Assembly: GCA_029260795.1 (NCBI GenBank)
Contig: JAJDCO010000128.1
Coordinates: 124,001-188,000, forward strand
Reading direction: 5' to 3'
Length of the DNA: 64,000 nucleotides
From: Planctomycetota bacterium
Lineage (GTDB): Bacteria; Planctomycetota; OFTM77
Both the position numbers and the translations under genes were made by a program. Within the stretch, counting starts at the first letter, position 1, and each line of letters opens with the position of its first letter. Of this stretch, positions 42,085 through 50,280 are shown piece after piece. Under the pieces are notes generated by a model, which saw only the letters and a list, made by a program, of their open reading frames with translations, was not told the origin of the DNA and searched no databases.

Positions 42085-43188
42085 ATGGTCTCTTGGAGCG
42101 ACACACGGCGAGTCGATGTCCAGCTGCCTGGGGGCCGCTATCCGATCCTCGTCGGATCCGACTTGCTCGCCCGGCTGCCCGCAGCCCTCGAGAGCGTCGG
42201 GCTCCACCCGGGCCCGGTCGCGATCGTGAGTGACTCGGCGGTCGCCGCAATCCATGGAGGGGCTGTGGAAGCGGCCCTCGTGAGCGCGGGCTTTCGGATC
42301 GCGACGTCCACTCGGTTTCCGCCGGGCGAGGCGACCAAGTCGTTCGACAATCTCTTGGCCTTGTTCGACGCCTTCGCCGCCGCGAGCCTCGATCGAACCG
42401 CTCCCGTTCTGGCTCTCGGCGGGGGTGTGATCGGAGATCTTTCGGGCTTCGCCGCCGCAACCTTCAAGCGCGGCCTCCCCTTCGTCCAGATCCCGACCAC
42501 CTTGCTCGCCCAAGTGGACAGTGCCGTCGGTGGCAAGGTCGCGGTGAACCATGCGGCGGGCAAGAATCTGATTGGCGCGTTTCATCAGCCCCGACTGGTT
42601 CTGGCCGACATCACGACGCTCGGAACCCTCCCGCCCGCCGAGCGAATCGCAGGTTTGGCCGAGGTGCTCAAGTACGGAGTGCTGTGTGACGCGGAGCTCT
42701 TCGAGTGGATCACCTCACACGCCGGAGCGCTCCGGGCTGGCGAGTCCTCGGCTCTTCAACACGCGGTCGTGCGCTCGTGTGAGATCAAGTCGGCGGTCGT
42801 GGCCGAGGACGAGCGCGATCTCGGACGCCGAGCGATTCTCAATCTCGGGCACACCGTCGGCCACGCGATCGAGAACGAGCTCGGCTACGGGGGCATCCGC
42901 CACGGCGAGGCGGTCGCGATCGGGATGGTCGCAGCGGCCCGAATCGGAGTCGCACTGGGTCTCACACCGGCCGATGTGCCCGATCGGATCGTGGCGGCCG
43001 CGCGATCGCTCGGGCTGCCGGCATCCGTTCCGGCGTCCATTGATCCAGCCTCGCTCGTCGCGTCGATTCGACAGGACAAGAAGATCCAGGCCGGCCGGCT
43101 CCGATTCATCGTCCCGACTGCAATCGGTGCCGTGGAGGTTCGAGACGACGTGACCGAAGAGCAAATCGTCGCGGCTTGCGGGTCGTAG
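42085..43188 (+). CDS. aroB: 3-dehydroquinate synthase
   Basis: The 367-residue enzyme has all AroB blocks: ALGGGVIGDLSGFAAATF, PTTLLAQVDSAVGGKVAVNH, GLAEVLKYGVL with the zinc-binding Glu, ILNLGHTVGHAIE and RHGEAVAIGM with the zinc-binding histidines. It converts DAHP to 3-dehydroquinate in the shikimate pathway using NAD+ and Zn2+ in the cytosol. Other shikimate genes are not in the window. It is likely co-transcribed with the membrane protein upstream and is convergent with the rhomboid gene 7 bp away. Confidence 0.97.
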   Translation: MVSWSDTRRVDVQLPGGRYPILVGSDLLARLPAALESVGLHPGPVAIVSDSAVAAIHGGAVEAALVSAGFRIATSTRFPPGEATKSFDNLLALFDAFAAASLDRTAPVLALGGGVIGDLSGFAAATFKRGLPFVQIPTTLLAQVDSAVGGKVAVNHAAGKNLIGAFHQPRLVLADITTLGTLPPAERIAGLAEVLKYGVLCDAELFEWITSHAGALRAGESSALQHAVVRSCEIKSAVVAEDERDLGRRAILNLGHTVGHAIENELGYGGIRHGEAVAIGMVAAARIGVALGLTPADVPDRIVAAARSLGLPASVPASIDPASLVASIRQDKKIQAGRLRFIVPTAIGAVEVRDDVTEEQIVAACGS

Positions 43189-43195
43189 CTGCCGC

Positions 43196-44632
43196 TCAGC
43201 CCTCGATTCTTCGCTGAACGACCGGGACCACTTCGCAGAGTGGATCCAGCTCCAGCGCACGCTCCAAAAGACGGTCCGCCTCGTCCTCGTCCCCCTCGTC
43301 GAAGCGAGCGAGCGCCAGGAGCGCGGTGTAGAGCGCCTCGAGATCCGACAGGAAGAGGAACGGCGGCCGGGCAAGAGCCACGTCGAGTGGCAGATGGCTC
43401 CGCGCGTCCAGGTTGTCCTCGACCGTTCGTAGTGAGTCGGTCAGCTCTTCCTCGCCCCGCGCTCCGTCACCGAGCATCACGCGACACGCACCCAGCGTCC
43501 CGCGGGCATAGTACGATCGGGAGCCATCCTGCTCGAGCAGAAAGGTGAAGCGACCGATCTCGTCGCGATCATCGAGCAAGATCGCCATCCAGGTCAGGTG
43601 TGTCAGCGCCCGGCGTCGCGCGGGCTCCTGCCCCGGCGTGGTGGCGAGCTGCCGAAGCCGGTGCCACTCCGCCGTGGTCAGCGGAAGCTGACCACTCTGA
43701 GCGGCCGCGTAGCGCCAACGGAAGTAAGCGGCGAGATCGTCCGGGTGCGGCAAAGCACCCGAGCCGAAGTAGATCTCGAGTGAGGAGCGCGCCGCCTCGA
43801 AGTCGCCCTCCTTCACTTCAAGCAACGCACGGTAGTAGTCGACCAGAAAGCTGCCTTCGCCGAGAGACTCCGCGAGCGTCAACCGGCGCGCGACGGAGCC
43901 GTACTGGTGAGCATTGATCTGGTTCACGCCGGCGTAGAGATGAAAGACCGGATTCGGCACCGGTATCACCGGGTAGACGAGCGCTTGGATCATCAGCACC
44001 GACAACCCGATGCGAGTCCAGGTGCGACGCCGATTCTGCGTCTCCCAAGGAGACGGCATCAGGAAGTAGGCACCCAGGAAGCCGCCCAAGAAGCCGCCAG
44101 CATGTGCATAGTTGTCGATGTTCGGCTGCATGATGCCCCAGACGAAGCTGAAGCCTATGTAGAGCAGCAGCAGTCGACCGAAGGACGTCTGGAAGACCTC
44201 GAGCAGGTGACGACCGCGTCGCATCTCAGAGCCCAACATCATGCCGACGATCCCGAAGCCCGATGCCGACGCCCCGGCCGTCAGCACGCCCACCGGATGG
44301 AAGGTCTGTGACATCGCGAAGCCGAGCACGCCCGAGAGCAGGTAGAGGACGACGTACCAGGCCGTGCCGAGCAGGTGCTCTGCGATGCGTCCCAGCAGCA
44401 GCAGCCCAAGCATATTCATGAAGCAATGAGTAAAACCTACATGGACGAAGCCGGCCGTGAGGAGACGCCAGAAGTCGCCGGCCCAAAGCAGGTCGGTTCG
44501 CACGGCCCCGGCATCGACTAGCAGCCCCGAGTCGGTGCTCGCCATCGTGCGAACCAGGAACAGTGCGTTGATGGCGAAGAAGGCCAGAGTCGCCGGATAC
44601 CGTCCCAGAGATCCCGCTGGTCGCTGGCTCAT
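43196..44632 (-). CDS. Rhomboid intramembrane serine protease with C-terminal TPR-like extension
   Basis: Start at ATG 44632, overlapping the stop of the upstream TPR gene (ATGA). The 478-residue protein has six or seven helices in residues 1-260. Rhomboid landmarks are FVHVGFTHCFMNMLGLLLLG, the serine loop AGASASGFGIVG and the catalytic His in NYAHAGGFLGGFLGAY. Residues about 265-478 are helical repeats (YRALLEVKEGDFEAARSSLE, ADRLLERALELDPL) with TPR character. Rhomboids cleave transmembrane segments within the bilayer. The coupled upstream gene also encodes a membrane-anchored TPR protein, suggesting a partner or adaptor. Confidence 0.9.
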   Translation of the reverse strand: MSQRPAGSLGRYPATLAFFAINALFLVRTMASTDSGLLVDAGAVRTDLLWAGDFWRLLTAGFVHVGFTHCFMNMLGLLLLGRIAEHLLGTAWYVVLYLLSGVLGFAMSQTFHPVGVLTAGASASGFGIVGMMLGSEMRRGRHLLEVFQTSFGRLLLLYIGFSFVWGIMQPNIDNYAHAGGFLGGFLGAYFLMPSPWETQNRRRTWTRIGLSVLMIQALVYPVIPVPNPVFHLYAGVNQINAHQYGSVARRLTLAESLGEGSFLVDYYRALLEVKEGDFEAARSSLEIYFGSGALPHPDDLAAYFRWRYAAAQSGQLPLTTAEWHRLRQLATTPGQEPARRRALTHLTWMAILLDDRDEIGRFTFLLEQDGSRSYYARGTLGACRVMLGDGARGEEELTDSLRTVEDNLDARSHLPLDVALARPPFLFLSDLEALYTALLALARFDEGDEDEADRLLERALELDPLCEVVPVVQRRIEG

Positions 44633-45417
44633 CCCGTCTCCCGCTCGAGTCGACGAAGACGGAGCTGCGCTTGGCGAGCCCACCTCCGGTCTTGGCCCTG
44701 GGTGAACTCCGGCGCATCCTCGGCGTGCTGGATCGCGCTCTCGTACAGGCTCTTCGCCTCGGCTCGATCGCCTCGCTTCTCCAAGAGCTCCGCCAAGCGG
44801 ACGCATCCTTCCGGACGTCCACCCGAGTAGCTCAGGTAGTCGCGATAGTGCTCGATCGCGGCCTCGGGATGCCCGGACTCCTGTTGAGCGCGTGCCAAGC
44901 GGAGGATGGCTTCGCCGAACGCGTGCGACCGGTCGGTGCTCACGACTGTCTCGAAAGTCTCGGCCGCCTCCTGGTACTGCTCCGTTTCGAAGTAGGCGAC
45001 ACCAAGGCGAAAACGCGCTGTCAGCAGGTTGGCGTCGAGCTCGAGCGCACGCTGAAGCGGCGGGATCGAGTCCGCCCAACGAAGCTGCTCCTGCCAGTAG
45101 AGCCCCAGTCGGAAGTAGGCGGTCGGATTCGGGAAGTCCTCGATCTGCGAGACCAGCTCCCGATGAAGAGCCCGGTCGGCCCGAAGCTGCGCGCGCAAGC
45201 GTTGCCAAGCGGCGTTGACGCCGCGCCCGAACGGGGGATAGACCACCATCCCGACCGGAATGCCGGCGACAGCGATCCACAGCCCGATCGTCCAGGCGCG
45301 CTTGCCCGTGCTCACCAACGTCGGCAACGACTCCGGCTGCAGCCAGTAGGCGACCAGCAACACCGGGTAGGGCAGCGCGAGCAGGAAGAAGATCAAGGCA
45401 AGTCGGTCACGCTTCAT
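44629..45417 (-). CDS. Membrane-anchored TPR protein
   Basis: The 262-residue protein has two N-terminal helices (LALIFFLLALPYPVLLVAYW and TIGLWIAVAGIPVGMVVYP). About 180 cytoplasmic residues of TPRs follow, such as AYFRLGLYWQEQLRWADSI, LGVAYFETEQYQEAAETFE and RLAELLEKRGDRAEAKSLY. It is translationally coupled to the rhomboid gene, so it probably works with that protease as an adaptor or regulator. Direct interaction is inferred only from the gene arrangement. Confidence 0.82.
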   Translation of the reverse strand: MKRDRLALIFFLLALPYPVLLVAYWLQPESLPTLVSTGKRAWTIGLWIAVAGIPVGMVVYPPFGRGVNAAWQRLRAQLRADRALHRELVSQIEDFPNPTAYFRLGLYWQEQLRWADSIPPLQRALELDANLLTARFRLGVAYFETEQYQEAAETFETVVSTDRSHAFGEAILRLARAQQESGHPEAAIEHYRDYLSYSGGRPEGCVRLAELLEKRGDRAEAKSLYESAIQHAEDAPEFTQGQDRRWARQAQLRLRRLERETG

Positions 45418-45431
45418 CGGCTGGCTTCACG

Positions 45432-46460
45432 TCAGCGACGAGCTCGGGCCGGGAAAGTCTCGGGCGGCGAGTCGGCGGCAGCACCGGCCGTCAAGAAGAC
45501 GAACCGCGCGATGCGCACGAGCTGCATGGGCCGGACCTTCTCGACTCGATCCGTCGGTTGGTGATAGTCACGGTGCAGGCTCGTCGAGAGCCACAGGACG
45601 GGGAGTCCGCTCAGGTGGAAGTGCGCATGGTCACTGCGCAAGGCATCATTCGTCCAGGTGAGGTATCCGATCGGGGTGCGATGCACGCCCAGGCGAACGC
45701 CTTTCTTGGCGCGCTCCACGGCGTTGGCGAACGGGTCTGGAGACGAGTGAACGACCGCGACCGACGGCAGAGCGAGCAGGTCGTCGAAGAGATAGCGTCC
45801 GACCATGTCCATGTTGATCATGCCGACGATTCGGCCTCGCCGCAGAGGAGGGTTCTCGGCGAACTCTCGCGATCCGGCCAAGCTGCTGAATCGCGGCCGC
45901 GTTCCATCGGAGAAGTTCCCCTCTTCGCCGTTGAACGCCACGAAGCAGATCGAACGCTTCGGTCGCGGCCCATATCGTGCAAAGCTGCGAGCGACCTCCA
46001 TGAGCACGGACGTCCCCGAGGCGTTGTCGTCGGCGCCCCAGAAGGTCTGACCACTCGGGTGCGTGCCCAGATGATCGAGGTGTGCGCCGATGACGATCAC
46101 CTCATCGCGAAGCTCCTCATCGCGTCCTTCGAGAAACCCCACCACGTTGGGGAACTGCACCTTCTCCCCTCGAAACGACGAGACGACGACCGAGTGTCGG
46201 TAGCCCGCCTCCTCCGACAGCGGCGCCAAACCGGCTTGCCGGAACTGACCCTCGATGTAGGCGACGGCGGCCTCGTTGCCGGGCTGCCCGACGCCGCGCC
46301 CGTGGAGCTCGGGTCCGGCGAGAGTTTGGACGTGCTGCATCAGTCGCTCGACGTTCAAGGCGGCGAGGCCAGGCGCGGGTCCCGGATCCTCCGCGCTGCC
46401 GACGACAGGTCCCACGGCCAGAGCGAAGCTAAAGAGGATCAGCGAGTGCGAAACGAGCAT
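45432..46460 (-). CDS. Exported M28-family zinc aminopeptidase
   Basis: Start at ATG 46460 after GGAG opens a signal peptide (LVSHSLILFSFALAVGPVVG), giving 342 residues. The two-zinc site is complete: His in VIGAHLDHLG, bridging Asp in GADDNASG, the catalytic Glu-Glu in FNGEEGNFSDG, Asp in NMDMVG and His in DYHQPTD. M28 enzymes cleave N-terminal residues from peptides in the periplasm. It follows the NSS symporter and its small subunit on the same strand, making a peptide-to-amino-acid uptake unit plausible. Confidence 0.92.
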   Translation of the reverse strand: MLVSHSLILFSFALAVGPVVGSAEDPGPAPGLAALNVERLMQHVQTLAGPELHGRGVGQPGNEAAVAYIEGQFRQAGLAPLSEEAGYRHSVVVSSFRGEKVQFPNVVGFLEGRDEELRDEVIVIGAHLDHLGTHPSGQTFWGADDNASGTSVLMEVARSFARYGPRPKRSICFVAFNGEEGNFSDGTRPRFSSLAGSREFAENPPLRRGRIVGMINMDMVGRYLFDDLLALPSVAVVHSSPDPFANAVERAKKGVRLGVHRTPIGYLTWTNDALRSDHAHFHLSGLPVLWLSTSLHRDYHQPTDRVEKVRPMQLVRIARFVFLTAGAAADSPPETFPARARR

Positions 46461-46561
46461 GGAAGGCTCCAGAAAACGAAACGAGGGTACGGCGACCCGA
46501 TCGGCCCCCGTACCCCCTCTGCATCTTGAACGTGACCGGCGAGGTCGACGTGAGATCGAGA

Positions 46562-46714
46562 TCACTCCTCCACGTCGCGAGTGTCGATGTCGAGCGGCCC
46601 GTGCACGTGCTCGCTCGGCTTGCTCTCCCGCATGACGCGCATGACACAAAAGATGACGAGGCCGAGGACGAACGTGAAGCTCACGGTCATCATCGCAATT
46701 CCAGCGGCGTTCAT
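46562..46714 (-). CDS. MetS-like small subunit of the NSS symporter
   Basis: This 50-residue single-helix protein starts with ATG at 46714 after GGGAGA. Its helix (about 5-27) contains AGIAMMTVSFTFVLGLVIF, and the hydrophilic tail ends TRDVEE. Small proteins of this size directly after NSS genes belong to the MetS-type family; in Corynebacterium MetS is needed for MetP-dependent methionine uptake. The gene begins 21 nt after the NSS stop and was probably missed by automated callers because of its size. Confidence 0.75.
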   Translation of the reverse strand: MNAAGIAMMTVSFTFVLGLVIFCVMRVMRESKPSEHVHGPLDIDTRDVEE

Positions 46715-46735
46715 TTCTTGTCTCCCGGCCTGGGC

Positions 46736-48622
46736 CTATGAGTGAAGGGCGCCACCCGGCGCGTGACCCTGCTTCTTCCACAAACGGCCCGCTGCATTGG
46801 TGACGAGCACGAATCCGATCAGCACCAAGATGAGCATGATCGAGGTGGTGCGCTGCGTGACGGCACCCTCGGCAGCGTCGGCGGCCGCTTTCTGAGCAGC
46901 GGTCGACGCACCATTCCGCCCGCCATCGCCGACCCAAAGATCCGAGCCGCTCTGAAGGCTGGCGAAGAGCTTCGCATCGGAGGCAGCGGCCACCTCGGCC
47001 AACCGCGCGGCATCACCGAACTCGCCGAGCTCGCGGATCTGCGACGTCAGCCCGTCCTTCCAAGTGGCGAGGGCCTCGGCGTCCGCCGGGTCGGCATCCT
47101 CATCGAGTGCGAGCGCCTGACGCGCTTCACCCTCGTAGGCGCCGACATAGGCCGTCGCTCCCGAGACACCGGGGGACATCGCGTCGATGCGTGCCGGCAG
47201 CTGCTGGACGCACCAGAGCACGAAGACGATCAGCAAGAAGCTCGGTGTCACGTACTTGATGACGAAGGAGAAGACGCGCGGGATCTGGATCTCGGCGCCG
47301 CGATTCGCCTCCTGCCGTCCTCGCTCCGCGCCGTAGATCCAGCCGAAGAGGATGACCTGGCCAGTCGCCAAGATGAAGATCAGGAAGGTTCCGACCCAGA
47401 AGTCCACGGCATCGAGGGCGGCGACTCCCTTGCTAAAGTAGATGATCAAGCCGGCTCCGACGGCCGTCAGGCCACCAAGAAGCGCGACGCTCTGGCGCCG
47501 CTTCAGCGCGAAGCCCTCTTCGAGGAACGCGATCGCCGGCTGCAGCATCGAGACCGAGCTCGTGACGGCGGCCAGGAACAGCAGCCCGAACCAGATGGCC
47601 CCAAAGACCTGGCCGGTGCCGCCCGGCATGAAGTCGAAGATGGCCGGCATCGTCGAGAAGCCGAGGCCGAAGGTGCCTTGGCTGGCGGCTTCCGAGCCCA
47701 GGAAGATGAACGCCGCCGGCACGCAGATCATGCCGCCGAGAATCACCTCGCAGAACTCGTTCATCGACGACGCGGTCAGACCGGAGAGGACGACGTCGTC
47801 GTCCTTCTTCAGGTAGCTCGCGTACGTGAGGATGATGCCGAAGCCGACGCTGAGCGAGAAGAAGATCTGCCCGGCGGCAGCCAGCCAAACACTCGCGTCA
47901 CCGAGCTTCGACCAGTCGGGGTTCCACATGAACCCGAGCCCGTCGCTGACGGTGCGCGTGACCCCGTCAGAATCCGTGTAGGGATCGAGCGTCAGGACCC
48001 GAACCAGCATCGCGATCGCGAAGAGGATCAGGAGCGGCATGGCGATCTTGCAGAACGCCTCGATGCCCTTGCTGATGCCGCGGTAGATCAGCGTGAAGTT
48101 CACCACGAAGCAGATCAGGGCGAACCAGAGGATCGGCGTATCACCCGTGAACACCGCGCCGTTCTCGCCCTTCCCGATCAGGTTGTCCCAGTAGTCACCG
48201 GCCTTCGAGGCGTCCTGGCCAAAGGTCAGGCCCTGCATGAAGTCGACTGAGATCGCCAGACACCAGGCTTCGATGTAGACGTAGTAGGTGTACACGCCCA
48301 CCGGGATGATCATCCCCAGCGCGCCGAAGAACTTGGCCAACGGGTGGTGCCAGAGCGTGTAGAAGATGCCGGGCGAGCTGTTGAAGCCACGCGAGCCGCC
48401 CAGGCGACCGAGCGTCCACTCGGCCCAGCAGATCGGGATTCCCAGCAGCACCAAGCTGATCAGATACGGGATCATGAACACGCCGGCGCCGTTGGCGACC
48501 GCTTGTCCCGGGAAGCGCAGGAAGTTGCCCAGACCGACGGCCGAGCCGGCCACCGCCAGGATCACACCCAGCTTGCTGCCCCAGGAATCCTGACTGCTGC
48601 CGGGGCCATTGGGTTGCGACAT
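46736..48622 (-). CDS. Sodium-dependent NSS-family amino-acid symporter with a late extracytoplasmic insertion
   Basis: The 628-residue protein matches the neurotransmitter:sodium symporter family. It has WGSKLGVILAVAGSAVGLGN and FLRFPGQAVANGAGVFMIPY in helix 1, GIPICWAEWTLG, and about 12 helices. Bacterial NSS proteins usually have about 440-520 residues. Here about 110 Ala/Asp/Glu-rich residues (about 480-590) sit between the last two helices, probably in the periplasm. It heads an operon with the MetS-like subunit and the M28 peptidase. The likely cargo is an amino acid; methionine and alanine are precedents for MetS-dependent carriers. Confidence 0.93.
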   Translation of the reverse strand: MSQPNGPGSSQDSWGSKLGVILAVAGSAVGLGNFLRFPGQAVANGAGVFMIPYLISLVLLGIPICWAEWTLGRLGGSRGFNSSPGIFYTLWHHPLAKFFGALGMIIPVGVYTYYVYIEAWCLAISVDFMQGLTFGQDASKAGDYWDNLIGKGENGAVFTGDTPILWFALICFVVNFTLIYRGISKGIEAFCKIAMPLLILFAIAMLVRVLTLDPYTDSDGVTRTVSDGLGFMWNPDWSKLGDASVWLAAAGQIFFSLSVGFGIILTYASYLKKDDDVVLSGLTASSMNEFCEVILGGMICVPAAFIFLGSEAASQGTFGLGFSTMPAIFDFMPGGTGQVFGAIWFGLLFLAAVTSSVSMLQPAIAFLEEGFALKRRQSVALLGGLTAVGAGLIIYFSKGVAALDAVDFWVGTFLIFILATGQVILFGWIYGAERGRQEANRGAEIQIPRVFSFVIKYVTPSFLLIVFVLWCVQQLPARIDAMSPGVSGATAYVGAYEGEARQALALDEDADPADAEALATWKDGLTSQIRELGEFGDAARLAEVAAASDAKLFASLQSGSDLWVGDGGRNGASTAAQKAAADAAEGAVTQRTTSIMLILVLIGFVLVTNAAGRLWKKQGHAPGGALHS

Positions 48623-49003
48623 CGAAGCTCCTCCTCAGTCTCCACGCTCGCCTCCAGACCCGGCCAGCGCGCGTCGCCGGGCTCTCACGGTCTCCACGCA
48701 CCCACTGGCATTCACGCGCCGAAGTCCCCGCGCAGCCAATCGGTTCCGTGAGAGTCGGCCGATTGTACTGGCGCCCCCGGGCACCCGCAAGGAAGCCGGT
48801 GGGAGGCTGAGGATTGGCCTCGAACGTCCACTCGTTCACTCGATGCCGAAGTGACATCCGCTGCTCCGAAGATTCGGATGTAACCATGAAGACGCTCCTC
48901 GCGACTAGTTCACCGGGTCCCCATCGTCCGGGCGTCGTTCGACCGGAGAGGATCCCGTCCCGGAGACACCGGGCCGACCTCCAAGGGCCATCGAGGACAC
49001 GAG
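48623..49003. other. Divergent intergenic region, 381 bp
   Basis: This lies between the divergent NSS and dprA genes. It holds the NSS promoter candidate at 48762-48790. A short frame starting at 48886 merely overlaps dprA in another frame. Nothing else was recognised. Confidence 0.5.
48762..48790 (-). promoter_or_regulatory. Sigma-A-type promoter for the NSS symporter operon
   Basis: On the minus strand, TTGCGG (48785-48790) is followed after 17 nt by TACAAT (48762-48767), about 140 nt before the NSS start codon. Confidence 0.5.
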
Positions 49004-50086
49004 ATGCCTTCTCCCGACTCCGTCTCCGACGATCTCTTGGAGCTTCATGTCGCCGTCGCTCCCTGGACCTCCAAGCTGCTCCAATGCTTCGGGGACGTCT
49101 CCCGGGCTCGACGCGCGAGCGTTGCCGAGCTGCGGGCGGTTCCCGGCATCGGGCCCGAGACGTCGCGACGCCTGCGGGCGCGCCTCGATGCGGTGCGCGC
49201 CGAGCCCGTCCGCCGGGCGCTGCGCGGGCGCGGCGTTCAGCTCGTGGAACGCGGAGGTCTCGATTATCCGCCGGAGCTGGAGCACATGAACGATCCACCC
49301 GCGCTGCTCTTCGTGCGTGGCGAGGTTCCGGGGCCCGAGGTCACGAAGATCGCGATCGTGGGCGCGCGACGCTGCTCGGCCTACGGGCGACGCCAGGCCC
49401 GCCGATTCGCTCAGATGCTCGCCGAGGCCGGCATTGCTGTCACGAGCGGCCTCGCCCGCGGGATCGACGTCACCGCCCAAGTGGCTGCGCTTGAAGCCGG
49501 CGCGCCCGTCGTCGCCGTGCTCGGCTCGGGTCTCGACGTGCCGTACCCGCCCGAGCACGTCGAGTGGATCGAACGCATCGCGCGGCAAGGGGCTGTCGTC
49601 AGCGAGTATCCGCTCGGTGCCCCACCGCGACCCGAGCACTTCCCGTGGCGCAACCGCATCATCAGCGGCTTGGCGCGTGGCGTCATCGTCGTGGAGGCGA
49701 CGCTCAAGAGCGGCTCGTTGATCACGGCCCGCTGGGCACTCGAGCAGGGCCGAGAGGTCTGGGCCGTGCCGGGGCCGATCGAGTCCGAGGGAAGCTCCGG
49801 CCCCCACGCCTTGCTTCGGGACGGGGCGTGGGTGCTCGCCGAGCGTGAGGACCTCGCCGCACACCTTCCCGAGCTGGCCGAGGCCGCCGAGGTACCGCGC
49901 GAGCCGAATGGCCTCGAGGCCGAGCCCCGCCGTCTCTTGGATCTCATCACCGACGGACCCCGATCAGCGGATGCCCTCGCTCGACTGGTCGACGCACCTG
50001 TCGAACGCGTGCTGACCCTTCTGCTGGAGCTCGAGGTCGGAGGGTGGATCGAGCGCGTCGTGGGCGGTCGATTCGCTCGTCGATGA
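49004..50086 (+). CDS. dprA: DNA-processing protein DprA
   Basis: The 360-residue protein has the family layout. A short helical N-domain with a helix-hairpin-helix-like LRAVPGIGPETSRRLRARL is followed by the Rossmann-like core (VGARRCSAYGRRQARRFA, TSGLARGIDVTAQVAAL, VLGSGLDVPYPPEH, FPWRNRIISGLARG, SGSLITARWALEQGREVWAV) and a C-terminal winged helix (EPRRLLDLITDGPRS). DprA loads RecA onto incoming single-stranded DNA during transformation and is widespread even in non-competent bacteria. Start ATG 49004 follows GAGG. Confidence 0.96.
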   Translation: MPSPDSVSDDLLELHVAVAPWTSKLLQCFGDVSRARRASVAELRAVPGIGPETSRRLRARLDAVRAEPVRRALRGRGVQLVERGGLDYPPELEHMNDPPALLFVRGEVPGPEVTKIAIVGARRCSAYGRRQARRFAQMLAEAGIAVTSGLARGIDVTAQVAALEAGAPVVAVLGSGLDVPYPPEHVEWIERIARQGAVVSEYPLGAPPRPEHFPWRNRIISGLARGVIVVEATLKSGSLITARWALEQGREVWAVPGPIESEGSSGPHALLRDGAWVLAEREDLAAHLPELAEAAEVPREPNGLEAEPRRLLDLITDGPRSADALARLVDAPVERVLTLLLELEVGGWIERVVGGRFARR

Positions 50087-50092
50087 ATGACC

Positions 50093-50275
50093 TCAGAAGA
50101 CCTCCATCAACCCCCAGCAGATGCCACCGAACGCGGCCGTGGCCAACGTGAAGACCAGGAATCGCTTGATGCCATGGTTGAGGATGGCCGGGATGTCGTC
50201 GTGTCCCATGGCGCTGAAGACCAGGAAGGCGACCAGACTGATGATGAGGAAGTACAGGAGATGGAATCCCAGCAT
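50093..50275 (-). CDS. Small two-helix membrane protein
   Basis: The 60-residue protein has two hydrophobic helices (LYFLIISLVAFLVFSAMG and FLVFTLATAAFGGICWGLM) separated by a short polar loop. It starts 5 nt after the stop of the upstream PGLGH-type membrane gene, so the two are co-transcribed. It is convergent with dprA. Function unknown; it may form a complex with the upstream product. Confidence 0.75.
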   Translation of the reverse strand: MLGFHLLYFLIISLVAFLVFSAMGHDDIPAILNHGIKRFLVFTLATAAFGGICWGLMEVF

Positions 50276-50280
50276 GGCTC

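Noticed and set aside
46742-48250. 502-aa plus-strand frame
   Set aside because: Antisense to the NSS symporter; composition rich in Arg, Asp and Glu is a mirror of hydrophobic codons.
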